The notes: generated from the sequence alone by a model not told the origin. A stretch of DNA of 64,000 nucleotides from Pseudomonas sp. B21-040 (GCF_024748695.1 NZ_CP087176.1:2287501-2351500), one strand, 5' to 3'; shown: positions 17,281-26,087, numbered from the stretch's first letter. Made by a program: numbers and translations.

Positions 17281-17301
17281 CCCCACCTCGGTGGGGTTTT
17301 T
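17281..17301 (+). terminator. Terminator of the 16694-17269 operon
   Basis: CCCCAC (17281-17286), a four-base loop, GTGGGG (17291-17296), then five T. Ends the two-gene transcript. Confidence 0.88.
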
Positions 17302-17326
17302 CACATCTGGCCATCTGGTTTTTTTG

Positions 17327-17539
17327 CTACTGATAATGTTGACGCAGCTTCTCTATAGCAGTGGTGATGGCGTCTGCATTCAAATCTAGCGTTCCCAATG
17401 CGGTGGTGATGTTGCCGTGCGTATCGACAGAGCCGCGTGCCTCGATCCACAGCGCCACTTCTAAGCCCGGCAGCGATAACATATTGGTTGAGAAGAAGTA
17501 GCTCCAATGCGTCGGCCATCGTTTCGTTGCTGTCGCCAT
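17327..17539 (-). CDS. Hypothetical protein
   Basis: 70 residues from the ATG at 17539, chosen because CAAGGACGACCC sits just before it; an in-frame ATG at 17614 is possible but lacks such a site. Sequence begins MATATKRWPTHW and has mixed hydrophobic and charged composition without a membrane segment. Not recognised. It is divergent from the interrupted lipoprotein gene at 17670. Confidence 0.55.
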   Translation of the reverse strand: MATATKRWPTHWSYFFSTNMLSLPGLEVALWIEARGSVDTHGNITTALGTLDLNADAITTAIEKLRQHYQ

Positions 17540-17669
17540 TGGGTCGTCCTTGATTGAGTTGAAAGAAGATCGTAGCTCGATTCGAGATTGGTTGGTGAAT
17601 CTGTTTGTGCTCATGGAGAACCAACTACAATCTGCGGATTAACTCACGTAGAGCGCCAAGGAAGTCCGA

Positions 17670-17768
17670 ATGAAACTGAGCCTTATTGTCTTGAGCTGTG
17701 CTGTCGCGGTGGTTCTGAGTGGCTGTGCAACGTCTTCCAAAACCTACACCCCTGATGGGCGTGAGGGC
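17670..17768 (+). pseudogene. Lipoprotein gene truncated by IS copy 1
   Basis: An ATG with AAGGAAG upstream opens a signal peptide with lipobox LSGC (Cys19), then ATSSKTYTPDGREG, where the IS begins. Only 33 native codons remain. Start and lipobox show a genuine outer-membrane or periplasmic small lipoprotein before disruption. The rest of the gene is not found on the other side of this IS copy. Confidence 0.75.
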
Positions 17769-17776
17769 TGCAGTGG

Positions 17777-18619
17777 TCAATTAATTCCGGACACCTCGAT
17801 AGGTGGTTTCGACGCCATTGCCCGTTCGTAAACGGTCGGTGGCAGATATCCCAGTTTTGAGTGCAGCCGCTCGTTGTTGTAATACCCAACGATGTATTCA
17901 GTGATGTCACGTATCGCTTCGGCGTGGTTGGCGTAATCGCGCCGCCATACCCGCTCCATTTTCAAACTCAGGAAGAAGCGCTCCATCACTGAGTTGTCCC
18001 AACAGTTACCTTTACGGCTCATGCTTTGCTGCATGTTATTTCTTGTCAGCAGCGCCCTGTAGCTCGCGCTGGCGTACTGGCTACCGCGATCCGAGTGAGC
18101 GATCAGACCAAGTGGCGGTTGACGCTGAGCAACTGCCAGTTGCATGGCACTACACACCAGCTCGGCAGGCATGTTCGGGGCCATGGACCAACCCACGATC
18201 TTGCGTGAGAACAAGTCCAGTACCACGGCCAGGTACAGCCAGCCGCTACGGGTCCGGATATAGGTAATGTCCGCCACCCAAGCCTTGTTCACCGCCGCGG
18301 GTTCGAATTGACGATTCAACACATTTTCAGCGATCGGCAGGTCGTGGTTGCTATCGGTCGTGTGCACAAACTTGCGCTTCCAGGCCGAACGCAGACCGTT
18401 GGCGCGCATCAAGCGACGAATTTTATAAACGCCTATTTCCATACCCTTAGCGCGCAACGCTTTACGCAACGGGCGACTGCCATAGCTGCCGCCACTCGCA
18501 GCAAACGACGCCTTGAGTTGCACAGTCACGGGACAAATCGAGGCTGGCGCTCCAGCACGCTTGTTGGCCTCGTAGAAACCGGATCGGCTGATACCCAGCA
18601 GCCGACAGACATACGCCAC
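17777..18619 (-). CDS. IS3-family transposase OrfB (copy 1)
   Basis: 280 residues read from an internal ATG; in life it is probably made as an OrfAB fusion by -1 slippage on the A7 run upstream. It has the rve integrase core with DDE residues in blocks VADITYIRT, LIAHSDRGSQY and MERFFLSLK. It ends inside the left inverted repeat. It is the catalytic part of the transposase. Confidence 0.92.
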   Translation of the reverse strand: MAYVCRLLGISRSGFYEANKRAGAPASICPVTVQLKASFAASGGSYGSRPLRKALRAKGMEIGVYKIRRLMRANGLRSAWKRKFVHTTDSNHDLPIAENVLNRQFEPAAVNKAWVADITYIRTRSGWLYLAVVLDLFSRKIVGWSMAPNMPAELVCSAMQLAVAQRQPPLGLIAHSDRGSQYASASYRALLTRNNMQQSMSRKGNCWDNSVMERFFLSLKMERVWRRDYANHAEAIRDITEYIVGYYNNERLHSKLGYLPPTVYERAMASKPPIEVSGIN

Positions 18620-18660
18620 CGAATAAGCCTTCTGTTGCAGCTGACGAACCAGGCGATACG

Positions 18661-18987
<327 letters not shown>

Positions 18988-19021
18988 CTATCGAGGTGTC
19001 CGGGGAAATTAGACCACTACA

Positions 19022-19090
19022 GTGTCGGTTACCGAGCTGCGACTGGAACGTTTTGATGGCACTCACTGGGTTGACCATCCGCCGATCTAG
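19022..19090 (+). pseudogene. C-terminal remnant of an unknown gene beside IS copy 1
   Basis: An open frame from the IS edge reads SVTELRLERFDGTHWVDHPPI then TAG, followed 21 bases later by a terminator. This is the tail of a gene whose front part is not on the other side of the IS, so a deletion ending in the IS removed it. Not identifiable from 22 residues. Confidence 0.5.
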
Positions 19091-19111
19091 ATATTTGCCA
19101 CCACCTCCCAA

Positions 19112-19135
19112 GGGCCACCATGCGTGGCCTTTTTC
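19112..19135 (+). terminator. Terminator
   Basis: GGCCAC (19113-19118), short loop, GTGGCC (19124-19129), then a T-run. Belongs to the broken gene ending at 19090. Confidence 0.75.
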
Positions 19136-19376
19136 ACATATCTTCTAGACATTTGTCGGTGAATTGCGTCTTTCAAATACGGCTAACATCAGTTTTGCTG
19201 GATGGTGCATTTCCCTTTTCCTCAACTGAGGCTCGCTAATGAAAGAAGATACAGGGGGTGGTTGTTCATCGCTTGTGTCGCATTGGTTGGCGTGCTGAGC
19301 GGGCTTTTTCCTCTGCATCGATTCCCAATGGGTACGGTATTTGGGGCATTTCCTTATTGGTTGTGGCTTGCAGTGG

Positions 19377-20219
19377 TCAATTAATTCCGGACACCTCGAT
19401 AGGTGGTTTCGACGCCATTGCCCGTTCGTAAACGGTCGGTGGCAGATATCCCAGTTTTGAGTGCAGCCGCTCGTTGTTGTAATACCCAACGATGTATTCA
19501 GTGATGTCACGTATCGCTTCGGCGTGGTTGGCGTAATCGCGCCGCCATACCCGCTCCATTTTCAAACTCAGGAAGAAGCGCTCCATCACTGAGTTGTCCC
19601 AACAGTTACCTTTACGGCTCATGCTTTGCTGCATGTTATTTCTTGTCAGCAGCGCCCTGTAGCTCGCGCTGGCGTACTGGCTACCGCGATCCGAGTGAGC
19701 GATCAGACCAAGTGGCGGTTGACGCTGAGCAACTGCCAGTTGCATGGCACTACACACCAGCTCGGCAGGCATGTTCGGGGCCATGGACCAACCCACGATC
19801 TTGCGTGAGAACAAGTCCAGTACCACGGCCAGGTACAGCCAGCCGCTACGGGTCCGGATATAGGTAATGTCCGCCACCCAAGCCTTGTTCACCGCCGCGG
19901 GTTCGAATTGACGATTCAACACATTTTCAGCGATCGGCAGGTCGTGGTTGCTATCGGTCGTGTGCACAAACTTGCGCTTCCAGGCCGAACGCAGACCGTT
20001 GGCGCGCATCAAGCGACGAATTTTATAAACGCCTATTTCCATACCCTTAGCGCGCAACGCTTTACGCAACGGGCGACTGCCATAGCTGCCGCCACTCGCA
20101 GCAAACGACGCCTTGAGTTGCACAGTCACGGGACAAATCGAGGCTGGCGCTCCAGCACGCTTGTTGGCCTCGTAGAAACCGGATCGGCTGATACCCAGCA
20201 GCCGACAGACATACGCCAC
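19377..20219 (-). CDS. IS3-family transposase OrfB (copy 2)
   Basis: 280 residues, same protein as in copy 1, with the DDE core intact (VADITYIRT, LIAHSDRGSQY, MERFFLSLK). Expected to be expressed as an OrfAB frameshift product from the A7G site at 20293-20300. Confidence 0.92.
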   Translation of the reverse strand: MAYVCRLLGISRSGFYEANKRAGAPASICPVTVQLKASFAASGGSYGSRPLRKALRAKGMEIGVYKIRRLMRANGLRSAWKRKFVHTTDSNHDLPIAENVLNRQFEPAAVNKAWVADITYIRTRSGWLYLAVVLDLFSRKIVGWSMAPNMPAELVCSAMQLAVAQRQPPLGLIAHSDRGSQYASASYRALLTRNNMQQSMSRKGNCWDNSVMERFFLSLKMERVWRRDYANHAEAIRDITEYIVGYYNNERLHSKLGYLPPTVYERAMASKPPIEVSGIN

Positions 20220-20260
20220 CGAATAAGCCTTCTGTTGCAGCTGACGAACCAGGCGATACG

Positions 20261-20587
<327 letters not shown>

Positions 20588-20852
20588 CTATCGAGGTGTC
20601 CGGGGAAATTAGACCACTACAGCTGTTCGCTGGAGCTGCGGTCTAAAAGAGATGCACGAGAGTGGCGGGAACAGACGATATACCAGTCGCCCGGACTGAT
20701 TCAATCTACTGTAATGGGAGTGGCATAAGTTCGGACAAGGCGGGGGCGGAGTACATAGTTTCTAATTTTACTTGTGTTCCGGAAACCTATCCATTCAGAG
20801 GGAGGGGTAAATCCCCTCCTCTGAGCGTAAGTAGGATATAAGGGGGATGAAA

Positions 20853-21086
20853 CTAATTTCCTTTCTTGTCAGAAAGAACACGAGTGACCATCCAGCCAAG
20901 ATACAGCAAGGAGGCGAACGAGAAAGTCACAAAAAAAACAAATACCTGCACTGGCTGAGACGCCATTTTAGGCAGCTCATAAAAGATGATAATCGGCATC
21001 AGAGTGGCGATGACGACAACAAGGTAGCGCGGGTTATGTTTGAATGCTTCAACAACAGAGCTGACGACGGAAGCCAGAGCTTTCAT
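20853..21086 (-). CDS. Small two-helix membrane protein, unknown
   Basis: 77 residues from the ATG at 21086 (GAGGTGCTCCTG before it; a longer form from 21143 is possible). Two hydrophobic helices at about 21-37 and 45-67, with an amphipathic N-terminal helix. It lies alone in element A, and the second membrane-protein gene of the island has the same size class as the one at 15905. Not recognised. Confidence 0.6.
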   Translation of the reverse strand: MKALASVVSSVVEAFKHNPRYLVVVIATLMPIIIFYELPKMASQPVQVFVFFVTFSFASLLYLGWMVTRVLSDKKGN

Positions 21087-21143
21087 CAGGAGCACCTCAA
21101 AACCATTTGCTATACGCTCATATATCGGATTTGCATGACGCAT

Positions 21144-21611
21144 GCGGTTCCCTGAGCGTTAAGCTATTAGCGTCATCTACTTTCCATAGGAAACCTCCTC
21201 TTTTGATTATGTAACACTAGTCGCATTTTTCAGGTGGTCAACGTAAGGGCCTTTGATTCCGATGAACGGGTAAGTTTTCGGCAACGCCTGTTTCGGGAAT
21301 CAATTTGGCAAGTTAGGTACGGTCGGGAGTTTGGATATCACCTCCAGTTTCTGTGCTGCACTTGCCCCATGACTGTACACATCGGATCTCAGGTTCCCGT
21401 TTCATACCCCACCAACTCTGCATTCAACATACCTTGCACGCCCGCCCTTACAAGCTGAGTGATGACAGTCTTACGGATGGAGTGAAAGACTTGCTGAGTA
21501 CAGATCTATGCGTTCTCTTGAGCCTGCCAAACGCCTTTATCGATGGTTCCTAACGAGTTTTTGGGGCCGCCAACCTTTCGGTTATTCGAGGCTGGCGGCC
21601 CATCCGGAGTG
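21144..21611. other. 468-base region without a convincing gene
   Basis: Short frames here have no ribosome site or recognisable composition. A perfect inverted repeat GGGCCGCCA (21564-21572) / TGGCGGCCC (21593-21601) lies just past the integrase stop; it lacks a T-run on the integrase strand, so it is at best a weak terminator. Confidence 0.4.
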
Positions 21612-22568
21612 TCAATCAATAAGGTGCAGAACATCCCTGACATTCAAATGGGAGTACCGGGCAACGGATCGTGTATCCCGGTGACCTGAGACAATCATGA
21701 TCTGTGCGTTGTTGAAGCCCTTCTTGGCGACGTTTGTGATTCTGGTGTGCCTGAGCTGGTGCAGTCTGACGCTGCTATCGAGTCCAGCCTTTACACGCGC
21801 CAGACGCACAGCCTGAGATACGGCGTGTGGAGTGACGGGGAATAACACTCCATTTGGGTGGCGTTCCACAGTGGCCCACAGTTGGGCGAGTTCTAGAATC
21901 TCAACAGCTCGGTGGGTAAGGGGAACGGATCGTGTGCCGTTCTTTCCATCGATCACATCGGCAATGCGGTCTTTGAGGTGCAGGCAGTCTCGCGTCAGTT
22001 TCAAGATTTCAGAGCGCCGCATTGCAGTCTCGTAGGCCAGCTCAACAATGAGTTTCATAGTGGGAGACAGTTTCGCTAGCAACAGCTCAAGCTCGCTCGC
22101 ACGGATTACCTTGTCAGAAGACCGGTCGGGTTTTGGAAGCGCGATATCACTCACTGGGTTGTGAATGTCGATCAGTAACCCGCGTTTGGCGAATTGGTAG
22201 AACCGCGACATGAATGCGAGCTGCGTTCTGCACGTGGACGGCTTCACCTTCTGCAATCGCATAATCTTGAAGTCATTGATCATCTGCGGCGTGATTTCAT
22301 GAATGGGCTGTGTGAAGTGCTTACCCAGATGCTCCACGATCTTCAGTGCGTGGTCGTAGCTTCCTTTCCCCTTGAGCATGGTTTCGCAGTAGGTCATGCC
22401 CAACGTATAGATGGTGTGGTGCTTGCGATCCATCGTCACAGCTTCGACCTGGCTCGCCCATGACTCTGCTTCGGCTTTGGTGCTGAAGGTTTTCGACTGT
22501 GGAGCTTTACCCTTTACCCGTACCTGAGCGTTCCAGTTGCCGGACGGCAGTAAGCGGAAGTTGGCCAT
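21612..22568 (-). CDS. Tyrosine recombinase (integrase) of element A
   Basis: 318 residues. The N-terminal part includes an AP2-like/arm-binding beta segment and a SAM-like core-binding domain (residues about 60-145). The catalytic domain has R in ETAMRRSEI near 187, HQLRHTR near 272, GHRD near 294 and the nucleophile Tyr in ARYSH near 305, so it looks active. Its 5' end faces att copy 2, 75 bases away. It should integrate into or excise from the tRNA-Val 3' end. Confidence 0.93.
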   Translation of the reverse strand: MANFRLLPSGNWNAQVRVKGKAPQSKTFSTKAEAESWASQVEAVTMDRKHHTIYTLGMTYCETMLKGKGSYDHALKIVEHLGKHFTQPIHEITPQMINDFKIMRLQKVKPSTCRTQLAFMSRFYQFAKRGLLIDIHNPVSDIALPKPDRSSDKVIRASELELLLAKLSPTMKLIVELAYETAMRRSEILKLTRDCLHLKDRIADVIDGKNGTRSVPLTHRAVEILELAQLWATVERHPNGVLFPVTPHAVSQAVRLARVKAGLDSSVRLHQLRHTRITNVAKKGFNNAQIMIVSGHRDTRSVARYSHLNVRDVLHLID

Positions 22569-22642
22569 TTTTGACGCCTCATAGTGTGAATGGGCGTTCT
22601 GTGAAACCCTTGAGCACCAAGGCTTGCAGCTTGCTCAAGCAG

Positions 22643-22724
22643 ACCTTGACATGGTGGGGGTCGTTGGTTCGAGTCCAATCGCGCCTACCAAACAAAATCC
22701 GCTCTGCTGGGCGGTCTAGAGGGG
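22643..22724 (+). other. att copy 2 (tRNA-Val 3' fragment)
   Basis: 82 bases identical to 15663-15744. The 5' half of the tRNA is absent, so this is not a functional tRNA. It is the junction between elements A and B. Confidence 0.93.
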
Positions 22725-22749
22725 TCACCGGAAACGGTGACCCATTTTT
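22722..22749 (+). terminator. Terminator after att copy 2
   Basis: GGGTCACCG (22722-22730), GAAA loop, CGGTGACCC (22735-22743), then A and five T. It has the same design as those after copies 1 and 3 but a different stem sequence. Confidence 0.85.
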
Positions 22750-22760
22750 GCTTTCTGCGA

Positions 22761-22803
22761 TTTGCAAAACTTTTGCAAAACTTTTGCAAAACTTTTGCAA
22801 AAC
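22761..22803 (+). repeat. Four tandem 11-base repeats (TTTTGCAAAAC)
   Basis: Units at 22761, 22771, 22782 and 22793; the first lacks one T. Each contains the palindrome TTTTGCAAAA. They lie between the att core and the relic of element B's integrase, where arm-type integrase or excisionase sites would be expected. Confidence 0.85.
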
Positions 22804-22809
22804 CCCCAC

Positions 22810-22945
22810 TCAAAACGCCAACTCGGCGCCCACCTCCAGGTACTCGATCTTCTTTTCGTCGTGCCCCTCCTGATAGTGCTTCGTCATCTTCTCGTCCGCA
22901 TGCCCCATCAGCGCCTGGATGTACTCCTGTGCATGGCTGATCCCT
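22810..22945 (-). pseudogene. C-terminal relic of element B integrase
   Basis: On the minus strand a frame reads QEYIQALMGHADEKMTKHYQ and continues EGHDEKKIEYLEVGAELAF to a TGA at 22810-22812. It contains the GHxD...Y end of a tyrosine recombinase with the nucleophile Tyr. The rest of the gene is missing upstream of about 22945. A closely similar relic follows att copy 3. Confidence 0.82.
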
Positions 22946-23040
22946 CGGTGTGGGGTTGCGTGTATTCGTCAGCACTCGGCCCGTCTGCTGGTTGCCGTTG
23001 GGCGCAGGGGAGAGTGCTGACGGATAAACGCTGGGCAAAA

Positions 23041-23068
23041 GAAAGGCCCGTGGACGTTCGGGCCTTTC
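23041..23068. terminator. Hairpin with perfect 10-base arms
   Basis: GAAAGGCCCG (23041-23050) and CGGGCCTTTC (23059-23068). T and A runs within the arms allow termination in either direction. It separates the integrase relic from the regulator gene. Confidence 0.65.
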
Positions 23069-23274
23069 ACAGATGCAGTGATCGTTTGGTTATGGTCTAT
23101 TTCATGATGGTCATCCTCCTATCGCTCGCTCACTGGGCAGGCAGTGGCCACCAATTGAATGGGTAATGCAGGGGGCCGCGTTGCGCGGTGCAGAAGTCTT
23201 CCGCATCGGGAGCCAATCTCCGGGGCAAACCGGGTGTCAGGACAAGCCACCGAAGGGCGGCCCGCTACCCGCCA

Positions 23275-23317
23275 TGTCGCGACACTTTTAGGGGTATCGC
23301 AAAACGTGTCGCGACAC
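23275..23317 (+). promoter_or_regulatory. Paired operator palindromes before the Rha-type gene
   Basis: TGTCGCGACA at 23275-23284 and the 12-base palindrome GTGTCGCGACAC at 23306-23317, 32 bases apart centre to centre, the second ending 3 bases before the ATG at 23321. Related dyads recur inside the gene at 23401-23426 and 23483-23501. They look like binding sites of an autoregulator. Confidence 0.6.
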
Positions 23318-23320
23318 ACC

Positions 23321-23983
23321 ATGTCGTCACGCGAAATCGCCGAGCTGACCGGCAGCACGCATGACAATGTTCTAAAAACGGTCCGGGCACTTGCTGCAAA
23401 GGGTGTCGTTTCTTCAAACGACACCCCCTATGTCCATCCTCAGAACGGCCAGGTCTATCGCGAGTTCCTGCTATCTCAACGAGACACCCTCGTAGTGGTG
23501 TCGGGCTACAGCGTCGAGCTGCGAGCGCGGATCATTGATCGCTGGCAGGAGCTGGAAGCACAGGTTGGCCATTTCCAGATTCCAGCGACTTACGCCGAAG
23601 CATTGCAGGCTGCCGCCGACCAAGCCAAGGACAACCAGTCGCTTCGTTTGGTCATCCTCGATCAGGCGCCGAAGGTCGCGGCTATCAAGCGTCTGGCGGC
23701 TGCTGGCGGCGCGATCTGCATCACCGACGCGGCAAAGCATCTGCAAGTCCAACCTTCGAAGCTCTTCGCCTGGATGGAGCGGCACCGCTGGATATTTCGC
23801 CGCACCGGTTCTGGTCGCTGGACCGCGTACCAGCCACGAATCACTTCCGGCTACATGGTCCACAAAGTCACCTCCCTGAAGGCAGACCCTGAAACCGGCG
23901 CAGAGCGCGCGGCATTCGATCCATTGGTCACCCCGAAAGGCCTTGCCCGTTTGGCTGAATTTAATATCGGAGCCTCGCTGTGA
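23321..23983 (+). CDS. Phage regulatory protein with Rha-type and KilAC domains
   Basis: 220 residues from the ATG at 23321; the frame is open back to 23159, but the upstream part covers the operator palindromes and has no phage-like sequence. The N-terminal ~90 residues match the Rha pattern (MSSREIAELTGSTHDNVLKTV, then YREFLLSQRDTLVVVSGYSVELRARIIDRW). The C-terminal part is a KilAC/antirepressor DNA-binding domain (ITDAAKHLQVQPSKLFAWM, RITSGYMVHK). Such proteins control early phage genes. It overlaps the next start by four bases. Confidence 0.82.
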   Translation: MSSREIAELTGSTHDNVLKTVRALAAKGVVSSNDTPYVHPQNGQVYREFLLSQRDTLVVVSGYSVELRARIIDRWQELEAQVGHFQIPATYAEALQAAADQAKDNQSLRLVILDQAPKVAAIKRLAAAGGAICITDAAKHLQVQPSKLFAWMERHRWIFRRTGSGRWTAYQPRITSGYMVHKVTSLKADPETGAERAAFDPLVTPKGLARLAEFNIGASL

Positions 23984-24774
23984 GTGTTCAAGCAATGTCG
24001 TGGGCGCTCTCGCTGCCTGTCCAATCCCTGAAAGACTCCAGTGCGCGTCACGTGCTGCTGTGCTTGGCCAACTACGCCGGTTCGAATGGTGCTGGCGCCT
24101 TTCCGTCGGCGTCCACCCTGGCTCAAGACACCGGCCTGTCTGAGCGCACCGTGCGTTACAAGCTGGACGATCTGGAGAGGTCGGGGCTGATCCAGAAGGG
24201 CAATCAAGCAATCGCCGCCGTGCACATCGACCGTCATGACCGCCGCCCAGTCGTTTACGACCTTCAACTATCGCGGGGTGCAAATCCTGCACCCCGTACA
24301 AAACGGGGTGCAGATGACGTAACGGGGTGCAACTCACAACAGAACGGGGTGCAGCCTGGAACAGAACGGGGTGCAGCGGCTGCACCCAATACATCAATTA
24401 ACCATCAAGGAACCAAACAGCAGCAGCGGCAGCCGATTGTCGATGTGATTGCTGAACAGGATCAGGCGGCCATCGAGGCGCTGGATGATCGCCAACGCTT
24501 CGCCATGTTCGCCGCTTGGACTCCGAGCGAGAAGGCGCTCGCCGACCAGCTTGCGATCGCCAGACTCCCCGCTGATGTCATCACTGACCAACTGCTCGAA
24601 ACGTTCATGGGTTTCTACGTTGCCCGCCCGGCGTCAGTCCATAGCGCTGCTGGTTGGTGCTTCGAACTGGTCAAGTGGGCAAAGCGAGACAAGACCAGAA
24701 CCGCCGGTGCTGCAGCGCAGACGGATGAGTTCGATGACACCAACACCGAATGGATGAATGGGGGTGCCCAGTGA
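23980..24774 (+). CDS. Phage replication initiator, O/DnaT-like, with HTH domain
   Basis: 264 residues starting at a GTG that overlaps the previous stop. The N-terminal winged helix region (LLCLANYAG, FPSASTLAQDTGLSERTVRYKLDDLERSGLI, residues about 25-75) binds DNA. The C-terminal part (FAAWTPSEKALADQLA, LETFMGFYVARP, WCFELVKWAKR) resembles the primosomal DnaT-type end. The linker between them is encoded by repeated GGGGTGCA iterons, as in lambda O where the origin lies inside the gene. Partner is the P-like protein next door, with which it shares a GTGA overlap. Confidence 0.82.
   Translation: MSVQAMSWALSLPVQSLKDSSARHVLLCLANYAGSNGAGAFPSASTLAQDTGLSERTVRYKLDDLERSGLIQKGNQAIAAVHIDRHDRRPVVYDLQLSRGANPAPRTKRGADDVTGCNSQQNGVQPGTERGAAAAPNTSINHQGTKQQQRQPIVDVIAEQDQAAIEALDDRQRFAMFAAWTPSEKALADQLAIARLPADVITDQLLETFMGFYVARPASVHSAAGWCFELVKWAKRDKTRTAGAAAQTDEFDDTNTEWMNGGAQ
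24275..24387 (+). repeat. Iterons within the O-like gene (likely phage origin)
   Basis: Five direct copies of GGGGTGCA begin at 24275, 24305, 24324, 24346 and 24368; the last four are preceded by AAC or AC and spaced 19-22 bases. Inverted copies TGCACCCC at 24288-24295 and TGCACCC at 24381-24387 flank the set. Position in the linker of the initiator gene matches the lambda-type origin layout. Confidence 0.75.
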
Positions 24775-25463
24775 AAACGGTTTCCACAGTTGCGGCCCAA
24801 GCCGTGAACAAGGCTCGCCACGGCGAATTCATTGACGCAACCACCGACGTTTCGGTTCAGTCCCAACGGGATCAGGCGCACGAAACCGGCAAGGTGATCA
24901 ATCAGCTGTTCCGCCAGCTGCGCTCTATTCGCACTGCATGGCGTCAGGCTTGGCCAGATGCGAAGGCCTACAAGGAATCGAAAGCCACCTGGTTGCAAGC
25001 GTTCATCGAAAACGGCATCTGCACCCAGGAGCAGATCGATATTGGCCTGATCCGTTGCCGCGCTGAGCCGTCCGACTTCATCCCGAGCGTCGGCAAGTTC
25101 ATTCAAGGCTGCGTGCCGACGCCGGAAATGCTCAACCCGCCGTTGCCGAGTGTGGAGACCGCTTACAAACAGGCCCTGCGTAACTGCCATCCAACGATGC
25201 ATGGCGTTGCGAAGTGGTTTCACCCGGCCGTTTACCACGCCACTGCTGCCGCTGGTTTCAACAGTCTGCCGCTGCTCAGTCGTGAGCTGGGGCTGATCAG
25301 TTTCGAAAAACGCTACCTGGAGCAAGTCCGCAAGGTTTGGATGGGCGAGCAGCTCGGCCCCGTGCCTGTTGCTGAGCTCGCCGCGCCTTCCGAGCGCACT
25401 CCAGAAGTTGGCAACAAGGCCTTAGCCGAACTGCGCGCACGCCGCGCCGGAGCATCCGCATGA
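24771..25463 (+). CDS. Phage replication protein P-like (helicase loader)
   Basis: 230 residues from a GTG that overlaps the stop of the O-like gene. It resembles lambda P-family proteins: KVINQLFRQLRSIRTAWRQAW near residue 40, SDFIPSVGKFIQGC near 100 and a long helical remainder. These load host DnaB helicase at the phage origin. It overlaps the next gene by four bases. Confidence 0.8.
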   Translation: MKTVSTVAAQAVNKARHGEFIDATTDVSVQSQRDQAHETGKVINQLFRQLRSIRTAWRQAWPDAKAYKESKATWLQAFIENGICTQEQIDIGLIRCRAEPSDFIPSVGKFIQGCVPTPEMLNPPLPSVETAYKQALRNCHPTMHGVAKWFHPAVYHATAAAGFNSLPLLSRELGLISFEKRYLEQVRKVWMGEQLGPVPVAELAAPSERTPEVGNKALAELRARRAGASA

Positions 25464-25678
25464 GTGCATTGAAAACCCAAGTCGCTGGCGGTCATTACAA
25501 ATCGCTGAAGATCCAGCCGATTGAATACATCCATGCGAACAGCATCCCGTTCGCCGAAGGCAGCGTCATCAAGTACGTGACGCGGTGGCGTGACAAGGGC
25601 GGGATCGCTGATCTGGAAAAAGCGAAGCATTTCCTCGAACTGCTAATCGAGCTGGAGAAGGCGAGGGCTCCGGAATGA
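25460..25678 (+). CDS. DUF3310-like phage protein
   Basis: 72 residues with the DUF3310 pattern GGHYKSLKIQPIEYIHAN, then FAEGSVIKYVTRWRDKGGIADLEKAKHFLELLI. This small family is common in phage replication modules and sometimes described as nucleotide-metabolism-like; the function is unproven. Four-base overlaps on both sides place it in the early operon. Confidence 0.85.
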   Translation: MSALKTQVAGGHYKSLKIQPIEYIHANSIPFAEGSVIKYVTRWRDKGGIADLEKAKHFLELLIELEKARAPE

Positions 25679-25977
25679 AGGTGACTTCCAAGAAGCTGCG
25701 CGCCTCGGCCAACGGCCAAGACTGCACGGTTCGCCTGCCGGGCATCTGCAACCACAACCTGGCTACGACCGTGCTCGCCCATTTGCCGTGCGGACAAAAG
25801 GGCATGGGCATGAAGGGCTTCGACACCGTGGCGGTTTACGCGTGCAGCGCCTGCCATGACGTCCTCGACGGCCGCGCCGCCGGCCACATCGATTGGCAGG
25901 ATATGCCGCGCGCCATCGCCGAAACACACGAGGCCCTGATCCGGGCCGGAATACTGACCGTGAAGGGGGCTGCATGA
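25675..25977 (+). CDS. DUF1364 (YbcO-like) putative nuclease
   Basis: 100 residues. The DUF1364 features are visible: CTVRLPGICNHN near residue 18, HLPCGQKGMGMKG near 37, and YACSACHDVLDGR near 55, with Cys and His residues spaced as for a zinc-bound HNH-like fold. Members occur in lambdoid nin regions. Overlaps both neighbours. Confidence 0.83.
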   Translation: MKVTSKKLRASANGQDCTVRLPGICNHNLATTVLAHLPCGQKGMGMKGFDTVAVYACSACHDVLDGRAAGHIDWQDMPRAIAETHEALIRAGILTVKGAA

Positions 25978-26087
25978 TCGATCCAACCAGCTTGCTCGTC
26001 CTGATGATCCTCGCCAGTGGCGGGCTTCTTGAACTCTGTCGTCACCTTGATCGCCGGTACCGGAAAGCACGGGGTGACCGTAAATGA
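25974..26087 (+). CDS. Small membrane protein (37 aa)
   Basis: An ATG that overlaps the previous stop opens a 37-codon gene with one hydrophobic helix (LLVLMILASGGLLEL) and a basic tail, ending with a four-base overlap into the VRR-NUC gene. Continuous overlaps on both sides support translation. Function unknown. Confidence 0.6.
   Translation: MIDPTSLLVLMILASGGLLELCRHLDRRYRKARGDRK

Noticed and set aside
21234..21553. Two short overlapping plus-strand frames
   Set aside because: No ribosome site, odd composition (His/Cys/Pro-rich), no sign of a protein family.
22643..22690. Second tRNA-Val gene
   Set aside because: Only the 3' half is present; the D-arm and 5' acceptor strand are missing. 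Same for 41182.
22761..22803. CRISPR-like array
   Set aside because: Units are 11 bases with no spacers and no cas genes are near.
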